From assembly GCA_049647585.1 (NCBI GenBank), contig JBARXY010000011.1, forward strand, positions 62,001-126,000: 64,000 nucleotides of DNA, in the 5' to 3' direction. Numbering within the stretch: the stretch's first letter is position 1; each line of letters starts with the position of its first letter. Below the pieces are notes generated by a model, which worked only from the letters and a program-made list of their open reading frames with translations, was not told the DNA's origin and made no database searches. Origin of the DNA: JAGQSZ01 sp049647585 (GTDB lineage Bacteria > Actinomycetota > Acidimicrobiia > Acidimicrobiales > Microtrichaceae). Position numbers and translations under genes: made by a program. Shown here in pieces: positions 59,315 through 64,000 of the stretch.

Positions 59315-59746
59315 TCACCCGAGGGCCGCTGGAGCGACCGTCAGGCCAACTTCGACGGCACCGGCGTGAAGGCGCCTGTCCCACGCGCAGAAAATGAGTT
59401 CTGTCACGCCGAGCGCCAGCGCACTGGCGAGATGGACAGCGTCGGCCCCTCGAAGCTGATGCGTAGACGCGAGCGAACCGGCCCTCTGCTCCACGTCAGA
59501 TGACAGCTCGATCGGGCGCATCGATGCCCAGAACAGCTCCCATTCCGACCTGGCCGATGACGCCTGAGACCCGGTCAGGTCGTGGTTACGACCAGCAGAT
59601 GGGAGCGCCGCACAGACTTCGGGATAGGCAAGCCGACTCGACAGCGCCACATCGCACTCGTTCCACAGGACAGCGGCGATGTCCGACCCGACCTCATCGA
59701 GCACGAGTTTGACGAGTGCGCTGGAGTCGAAATAGACGATGGCCAC
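59315..59746 (-). CDS. vapC: PIN-domain toxin (VapC)
   Basis: 143 residues from GTG 59746, two bases after the antitoxin stop. PIN nuclease acidic residues: YFDSSALVKLVLDE (first Asp), YPEVCAAL (Glu), RGADAVHLASAL (Asp) and CAWDRRLHAGA (Asp). VapC toxins are Mg-dependent ribonucleases, often cutting tRNA or rRNA. Neutralised by the adjacent Phd/VapB-like antitoxin. Confidence 0.92.
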   Translation of the reverse strand: MAIVYFDSSALVKLVLDEVGSDIAAVLWNECDVALSSRLAYPEVCAALPSAGRNHDLTGSQASSARSEWELFWASMRPIELSSDVEQRAGSLASTHQLRGADAVHLASALALGVTELIFCAWDRRLHAGAVEVGLTVAPAALG

Positions 59747-59748
59747 GT

Positions 59749-60012
59749 TCAGCGACGCTGATCACTGACGGTGTCCGCAACCGGTCGCTTCGGCTTCGGC
59801 CGATGCTGACCCCCAGCTACCGGTCGGGCTGAACCGGTCGGCCGGCTGATGACACCCTGAGCCGTGAGGCGTTCGATGACCGGTGTGGAGTCGAGGGCGA
59901 CAATCCTGGCAATCGGCGTTCCGCGCTCGGTGATCACGACATCGTCGCCCTCGCGTGCCGCGTCAATCCAACGAGCAAGGTTCGCTCTCAGTTCCGTAAC
60001 TGCGACGTCCAT
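59749..60012 (-). CDS. vapB: Phd/YefM-family antitoxin of the VapC pair
   Basis: 87 residues from ATG 60012. N-terminal Phd-type DNA-binding fold DVAVTELRANLARWIDAAREGDDVVITERGTPIARI (residues 2-37), then a disordered, Pro/Arg/Lys-rich C-terminus that would wrap the toxin. An in-frame ATG 15 bases upstream is an alternative start. The frame continues open upstream through the integrase remnant, so the antitoxin may have been placed here by rearrangement. Confidence 0.88.
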   Translation of the reverse strand: MDVAVTELRANLARWIDAAREGDDVVITERGTPIARIVALDSTPVIERLTAQGVISRPTGSARPVAGGQHRPKPKRPVADTVSDQRR

Positions 60013-60036
60013 GCGCAAAGCGTACATTCCGCTAGG

Positions 60037-60235
60037 GCCGCTTAGGTACAGATGGCGTTCGAGAAAGCCGCCGGACCGATCTACGACCCCAAGACCGAGG
60101 GCCTCTTGGAGTCGGACGTGGCCGAGCTTCGAGTTCAACCTTGACGATCGACCGCCGGTAGCCAGACACGGTGGTCGGCTTGAGGCTCGACGCTAGGCCT
60201 TCGAGCCACTCGTTCAGAAAGCCGCCTGTGCTCTT
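60037..60235 (-). pseudogene. Remnant of a tyrosine recombinase (integrase)
   Basis: Two adjacent frames together spell part of an integrase core-binding domain: FLNEWLEGLASSLKPTTVS then GYRRSIVKV in one frame (60226-60137), continuing after a +1 shift as NSKLGHVRLQEAL and VVDRSGGFLERHL in another (60138-60037). The catalytic domain is absent. It lies within 35 bases of the duplicated tRNA-Leu 3' end, where integrase genes of tRNA-integrating elements are normally found. This is a decayed element, not a working gene. Confidence 0.55.
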
Positions 60236-60269
60236 GCGACGACCTTGGCGCAACGGTGAATCGCCAGAG

Positions 60270-60338
60270 CCCTTGCAATCACTGGGTGCCCGGGGCGGGA
60301 TTTGAACCCGCATGCTCCTGGGAGCCGAGGGGTTTAAG
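60270..60338 (-). repeat. Duplicated 3' part of tRNA-Leu (att-like repeat)
   Basis: 69 bases matching 61744-61812 at 66 positions. The copied part runs from the region just after the CCA end through the T arm and variable arm to the anticodon loop; the 5' half of the tRNA is missing. One mismatch turns the encoded CCA into CCC. Direct repeats of a tRNA 3' end are the mark of integrative elements. Confidence 0.85.
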
Positions 60339-60547
60339 TCGCAGATTGCCCGTGTTGGCTCGTCCGGCCCCGTCCAGAATCCCTAGTGTTCATTGGGATC
60401 CAGACCTGCGTGTCTGAGTCGACCGGTACTCGTCCGGGTCCACGACGTCAGTCCGTGACTAGCCCGCGACTATTTCTGGACTGCCCCATAGCGGCACATT
60501 GGTGACGCCGTCCCCGCCCCTCGACACAATGGCATCTTGCGACACTT

Positions 60548-60577
60548 GGTAGGAGTAGGACTGGTAGGATTCCTACC
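60548..60577 (+). promoter_or_regulatory. Antitoxin operator with GGTAGGA sites
   Basis: GGTAGGA at 60548 and 60563, AGTAGGA at 60554, and TCCTACC at 60571 form direct repeats plus a perfect 7-bp palindrome GGTAGGA-T-TCCTACC that ends exactly at the antitoxin ATG. TAGGA inside it also serves as the ribosome site. Typical of autorepressed AbrB/MazE-type antitoxin operons. Confidence 0.6.
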
Positions 60578-60805
60578 ATGAAAGTCACCGAGAAGGGTCA
60601 GATCACCATCCCCAAGGAGCTCCGAGATGCCCTCGGCATCGGCGCCGGAACGGAGGTCGAGTTCGAACGCCGCAAGGACACCATCGTCGTACGAAAGAGC
60701 GACCGCCAACCCACCCGCGGTCGCCAGCTCGCCGAACGTCTCAAGGGACGCGGGGACATCGCTATGACGACCGACGAGATCATGGCCCTGACTCGCGGCG
60801 CCTGA
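60578..60805 (+). CDS. vapB: AbrB/MazE-type antitoxin
   Basis: 75 residues. Swapped-hairpin AbrB DNA-binding domain MKVTEKGQITIPKELRDALG and GIGAGTEVEFERRKDTIVVRK, then a basic helix and the toxin-binding tail (GRGDIAMTTDEIMALTRG). Its stop is one base before the PIN toxin start. Probably represses its own operon through the GGTAGGA palindrome overlapping the start. Confidence 0.93.
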   Translation: MKVTEKGQITIPKELRDALGIGAGTEVEFERRKDTIVVRKSDRQPTRGRQLAERLKGRGDIAMTTDEIMALTRGA

Positions 60806-60806
60806 C

Positions 60807-61220
60807 ATGGCCGAGGGCACGCTCATCGACAGCAACGTCCTACTCGACATCCTCACCGAGGACCCGGTGTGGGAGGACTGGTCAACCGCCGCCCTGGCCG
60901 ACGCCGCCGAAGCCGGCCCTCTCTACATCAACCCCATCGTGTACTCAGAGGTGTCGATCCGCTTCACGACCGTCGAAGCCCTCGAGGATGCGCTCCCACC
61001 CCAGGACTACCGGCGCGAGCCGATCCCATGGGCAGCTGCATTCCTCGCTGGCAAGGTCTTCGTCGACTACCGACGAAACAAGGGCACGCGGTCGACGACG
61101 CTGCCCGACTTCTTCATCGGCGCCCACGCAGCAGTCGCCGGACTCGACCTGCTCACCAGAGACGTCGGCCGGTACCGAACGTACTTCCCGGCTTTGTCGC
61201 TAATCGCTCCCGAGAGGTGA
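60807..61220 (+). CDS. vapC: PIN-domain toxin (VapC)
   Basis: 137 residues. PIN acidic residues in LIDSNVLLDILTEDP (Asp), PIVYSEVSIRF (Glu), TTLPDFFIGAHAAV (Asp) and LLTRDVGRY (Asp). Ribonuclease toxin paired with the AbrB-type antitoxin one base upstream. The pair lies between the two copies of the tRNA-Leu 3' end, so it is likely the cargo of a small integrated element. Confidence 0.93.
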   Translation: MAEGTLIDSNVLLDILTEDPVWEDWSTAALADAAEAGPLYINPIVYSEVSIRFTTVEALEDALPPQDYRREPIPWAAAFLAGKVFVDYRRNKGTRSTTLPDFFIGAHAAVAGLDLLTRDVGRYRTYFPALSLIAPER

Positions 61221-61364
61221 CGACGGCTCGCTGACGATCCTGACGAACAGCCACGACCATCAAGTACCTGTGCACGGAGGGCACGCCCACCCGTTCGTGC
61301 TCCACACGTTCATGAGCGGCTACCGCGACGATCTGGCCATCATCGTCGGCGACCCGACTCGTCG

Positions 61365-61658
61365 GTCGAAGGATCGCTCCGCTGGATCGTCCCGCCAGGC
61401 GATGAGTCCGTCGACGATCTCGACGACTCGTCCAACCAAGCCAAGGCGCTTCAGGGCCTGGTTAATCTCGTCACCGACGTCGTCTCCGACCTGGAAGCGG
61501 ACAGCGAACCGGTCCCGGAGCCGATCGCCGACCGGCGTTTCTCGGGCAAGTTCAATGTTCGCGTTCCCGAGTCCCTCCATCGTGAGCTAGCTCTTTCCGC
61601 CGCACAAGAGGGCGTCAGCTTGAACAGGCTCGTCAGCGACCGACTCGCCCGCAGCTAA
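61365..61658 (+). pseudogene. HicB-family antitoxin remnant
   Basis: An open frame of 97 codons without a good start codon. The C-terminal half is a HicB-type ribbon-helix-helix: FSGKFNVRVPESLHRELAL then AAQEGVSLNRLVSDRL. Upstream residues (SVDDLDDSSNQAKALQGLVNLVTDVV) fit the end of the HicB partial RNase H-like domain. Sequence further upstream looks frameshifted (YRDDLAIIVGDPT in another frame). No HicA toxin is seen nearby, so it is probably a decayed gene, or a start was missed. Confidence 0.5.
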
Positions 61659-61757
61659 CCAGTGCCGCTTTCCGGTCGGCTGCCCCCCCAAACGCCGACT
61701 CGTGGACGCAGCCCCTCCGAGGCACTGCTAGCCACCCAACAGACCCTTGCAAACACT

Positions 61758-61844
61758 TGGTGCCCGGGGCGGGATTTGAACCCGCATGCTCCTAGGAGCC
61801 GAGGGGTTTAAGCCCTCTGCGTCTGCCGATTCCGCCACCCGGGC
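61758..61844 (-). tRNA. tRNA-Leu (anticodon UAA), CCA encoded
   Basis: Folds as a class II tRNA. Acceptor stem GCCCGGG/CCCGGGC, D arm with GGCGGAATCGGCAGACGC, anticodon stem GAGGG/CCCTC with loop CTTAAAC (anticodon TAA), long variable arm GGCTCCTAGGAGC, T arm GCGGGTTCAAATCCCGC, discriminator A, then CCA encoded in the DNA. Its 3' half is duplicated at 60270-60338. Confidence 0.95.
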
Positions 61845-61880
61845 CCGCAGAGAATCTAGCTGAGAATCAAAGTTTCAGAC

Positions 61881-62372
61881 CTACGCCGCGTGTCGTTGCT
61901 GCGGTTCTGCCACCACTGGGACGACTTCCCCGGTGGACCTGGCCTCCCGAGCCTCGCTCGAGATGGATTCGAGCGCCGATTGGGAGTCCATCGCGGACCA
62001 GCTCAGTCGTCGAAACTCGTTGGCCCCTTCCGGGTCCAGATAGTTGGCCACCACCACGCCTTCGACGATGTCGGCCTGGACTGCTGCCAGTGGCCGGGCT
62101 TCGCGACGGATTGCGATGACGATCGAGTCGCCACGACGTTGGATCGTGCGGTCGAGGTCGGCAGTGCGCGGAGGGGACCGGAAAACCGGCGTGTCCAGGT
62201 CGAGGCGCCTGGCAACAGCGAGGACGAGGCGGACGCTCTCGGAAAAGTCGGCTGCCGAGGCTGAATGGTCATGTGTAGACACGGTGACCGGCGAGTTCGA
62301 CAGCTGGTCCGCTGAAGGAACTGCCCTGAGCTGCGGCTGGCGCCGGAGAGATGTTGGGGTGCGGGAGTTCAT
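61881..62372 (-). CDS. Conserved-looking hypothetical protein
   Basis: 163 residues from ATG 62372 (MNSRTPTSLRRQPQ); a TTG at 62426 would add 18 residues. The N-terminal 40 residues are polar and probably disordered. The core (SESVRLVLAVARRLDLDTPVF, RRGDSIVIAIRREARPLAAVQADIVEGVVVANYL) reads as a compact alpha/beta domain. No catalytic motif. I do not recognise the family. Divergent from the amidotransferase gene. Confidence 0.65.
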   Translation of the reverse strand: MNSRTPTSLRRQPQLRAVPSADQLSNSPVTVSTHDHSASAADFSESVRLVLAVARRLDLDTPVFRSPPRTADLDRTIQRRGDSIVIAIRREARPLAAVQADIVEGVVVANYLDPEGANEFRRLSWSAMDSQSALESISSEAREARSTGEVVPVVAEPQQRHAA

Positions 62373-62455
62373 GGGACGATTGTCCCGCGCCGGTGTGACA
62401 ATCTCGATCGGCACCTGAGTGAACAATTGGATGGACGAGAAATGAAGTCAGACTC

Positions 62456-63175
62456 ATGAAGTCGGTCGAGATTGGCCTGCTGCTCTGCGATCACCTTGAC
62501 GACGACGTCGCCACTGTTGTCGGTGACTACCCCGAACTGTTTCCCGACGCCTTCCTGCCCGCTGGGGTGAACCTACGGATCTATGAGGTGACCGAGGGAG
62601 ACCTGCCCGGCTCAACCGACGAGTGCCGCGGTTGGATCACCTCGGGTTCGCGCTACTCGGCCTACGACGACGAGCCGTGGATCGCAGCGCTGTCCGAATT
62701 CACAGTCGCCGCGGCCAACGACCGCGTGCCCCACATGGGAATCTGCTTCGGACACCAGTTGATCGCCCAGGCACTCGGCGGACGTGTCGAACGTTCGGCC
62801 GCTGGCTGGGGTGTCGGCGCCAAGGAGTTCGAGGTGATCAACTCTGCCCCGTGGATGCAGCCCGCGAGTGAGCGGTTCCGAGTTCTGATGAGTCATCAGG
62901 ACCAGGTCGTCGAGTTGCCCGAAGGTGGACAGACCATCGCTGCCGCTCCCTACTGTCCCGTAGGCGCCTACCGAGTCGACTCGCACGTGTTCTGCGTTCA
63001 AGGGCATCCCGAGTTCGTTCCGGAATTGAACCGCCTGCTGATCGAGAAGCGTCGATCCAAACTAGGTGAACCGACAGCCGGCGACGCCCTCGCCAGCCTT
63101 GACGAACCGCTGGACCATGCACTCCTGATCGAGTGGACTGCCCGCTTCTTCGACATGGCCGGCGACATGGCATAA
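62456..63175 (+). CDS. Class I glutamine amidotransferase-like protein
   Basis: 239 residues. The catalytic triad pattern is visible: nucleophile Cys in HMGICFGHQLIAQALGG, His in CVQGHPEFVPEL two residues before Glu. RGWITSGSRYSAYDDEPWIAAL is the usual oxyanion-side segment. Stand-alone GATase1 proteins of this GuaA-like type include gamma-glutamyl hydrolases of polyamine breakdown and uncharacterised forms, so the substrate is open. The 3' end has a local duplication of GGCGACATGGC around the stop. Confidence 0.88.
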   Translation: MKSVEIGLLLCDHLDDDVATVVGDYPELFPDAFLPAGVNLRIYEVTEGDLPGSTDECRGWITSGSRYSAYDDEPWIAALSEFTVAAANDRVPHMGICFGHQLIAQALGGRVERSAAGWGVGAKEFEVINSAPWMQPASERFRVLMSHQDQVVELPEGGQTIAAAPYCPVGAYRVDSHVFCVQGHPEFVPELNRLLIEKRRSKLGEPTAGDALASLDEPLDHALLIEWTARFFDMAGDMA

Positions 63176-63195
63176 GACACCGCTGGCGACATGGC
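63150..63195. repeat. Duplicated tail of the amidotransferase gene
   Basis: GGCGACATGGC occurs just before the stop and again 24 bases later, after it (GACATGGC also occurs once more upstream). The last residues MAGDMA come from an in-frame duplication and a further copy lies in the untranslated region. Confidence 0.75.
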
Positions 63196-63292
63196 GGGCC
63201 CTGCTCTAGCGCTCTAGCTTGCGGTGTCCCCCGCCCATTGTTCTTGAGCTGTTACCGGCGTCGAAGTTCTTTCCGATTTGGAGTTAGACCCT

Positions 63293-64000
63293 GTGAATAC
63301 GTCCCACGCCACGAAGTCCCCGATCGTGGGAGTGCCAGCAGAGGTCAAAGACAGCGAATACCGGGTCGCCATCAGCCCCGACGGTGTGCGGGAACTGGTC
63401 CTCAACGGTGTAGAGGTCGTTGTGGAGAGCGGCGCCGGCGAAATGTCGTCGATCACCGACGACCAGTACAGCTCAGCTGGCGCCAGAATCCTGGCAAATG
63501 CCGACGAGGTTTGGGGAAACGCTTCGGTCATCTGCAAGGTCAAAGAACCCCAACCGTCGGAGTATCAGTACCTGCGCGAGGGGCTTGGACTGTTCACCTA
63601 CCTCCACCTGGCCGCCTACCCCGAGGTCGCCGAGGTACTGGTCGACCGTCGTGTCACGGCACTCGGATATGAGACCGTCCAAGGCTCCGACGGGACGTTG
63701 CCGCTGCTCGCTCCGATGTCGGAGATCGCCGGTCGGATGGCCGCACAGGTTGGAGCAAACCTGTTGGAGCGTCCCAACGGCGGATCAGGGGTACTCCTTG
63801 GCGGGTCGGCCGGTGTGCGTGCCGGCAAGGTAGTCGTGGTCGGCGCCGGCAACGTCGGCTGGAATGCGGCTCACGTCGCCGCTGGCATGGGCGCCGACGT
63901 CGTAGTTCTGGACAAGGACCTGGAACGGTTGCGCTGGGTCGACCAGGTCCGCAGGACCTCCGTCACGACACTCGCATCCAACCGCGGGTCGCTCGAACGT
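63293..64000 (+). CDS. ald: Alanine dehydrogenase (3' end cut by window)
   Basis: The first 236 codons from GTG 63293, with GGAG nine bases upstream. GVPAEVKDSEYRVAISPDGV is the alanine dehydrogenase/transhydrogenase N-terminal signature with the substrate-binding Arg and the Lys of the KE/VK loop (CKVKEPQ). HLAAYPEV carries the catalytic-region His. The Rossmann domain begins VVVVGAGNVGWNAAHVAAGMGADVVVLDKD. It interconverts alanine and pyruvate with NAD. PntA-type transhydrogenase is the alternative, but the HLAAYPEV and ETVQ segments favour Ald. Confidence 0.92.
   Translation, partial: MNTSHATKSPIVGVPAEVKDSEYRVAISPDGVRELVLNGVEVVVESGAGEMSSITDDQYSSAGARILANADEVWGNASVICKVKEPQPSEYQYLREGLGLFTYLHLAAYPEVAEVLVDRRVTALGYETVQGSDGTLPLLAPMSEIAGRMAAQVGANLLERPNGGSGVLLGGSAGVRAGKVVVVGAGNVGWNAAHVAAGMGADVVVLDKDLERLRWVDQVRRTSVTTLASNRGSLER

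Noticed and set aside
60270..60338. A second working tRNA-Leu gene
   Set aside because: Only the 3' part is present; after the anticodon loop the sequence departs and no 5' acceptor or D arm can be formed.

Overview
The window looks like chromosomal DNA from a high-GC actinobacterium. Evidence: GC-rich genes with many GTG starts and 4-base ATGA/GTGA stop-start overlaps, a bcc/caa3 respiratory cluster of the QcrCAB type, an hmu-type heme uptake operon with an LAxTG-like wall-sorting signal, a SigB/SigF-family sigma factor with a STAS anti-sigma antagonist, a deazaflavin (F420)-dependent nitroreductase-like protein, a TIGR03084-type protein and a VapBC-rich accessory patch. Acidimicrobiia is my best guess at the class. 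That is inference from gene content, not a search result.

Layout. 1-3284 (minus): a two-gene heterodimeric ABC exporter. 3453-9519: a secreted penicillin-amidase-family lipoprotein, an iron-sulfur repair protein, small membrane or exported proteins and a methyltransferase behind a possible DtxR/IdeR box. 9717-12965: an AlaA-like aminotransferase, a SigF-like sigma factor with a matching promoter in front of it, a STAS protein and a stress-type membrane protein. 13118-18893 (minus): a tightly overlapping six-gene heme operon (surface protein, hmuT, hmuU, hmuV, second surface protein, heme oxygenase), with a DUF2470 gene divergent from it. 19361-29490 (minus): a TetR-controlled acyl-CoA cluster resembling the acyclic terpene/branched acyl utilisation set (AtuA-like, biotin carboxylase pair, acyl-CoA dehydrogenase, enoyl-CoA hydratase). 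29558-39074 (minus): recC-recB-recD. 39136-48334 (plus): YceH-like protein, then qcrC-qcrA-ctaC-ctaD-ctaE-(membrane protein)-ctaG-qcrB. 48246-58733: two exported hydrolases, a polytopic membrane protein, an acyltransferase-SGNH protein, a DHFR/RibD-like protein, and an ECF sigma-membrane protein-META protein operon. 58734-61844: accessory patch with two PIN toxin-antitoxin modules, an integrase remnant and a HicB-like remnant, where the 3' half of a tRNA-Leu gene is duplicated. 61881-64000: a conserved hypothetical, a glutamine amidotransferase and alanine dehydrogenase (cut by the window end).

Three themes stand out. First, heme capture: two paralogous four-cysteine surface proteins are locked into one operon with the heme importer and heme oxygenase. 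Second, the respiratory cluster interleaves the bcc and caa3 genes, and its CtaD has Met where the K-pathway Lys of A-family oxidases is expected. Third, the sequence is full of short tandem duplications. Inside genes the units are multiples of three (15 or 18 bp). At gene ends the units are 12-18 bp, often 13, and repeat the stop codon itself. In front of one gene a 14-bp unit repeats the start codon.
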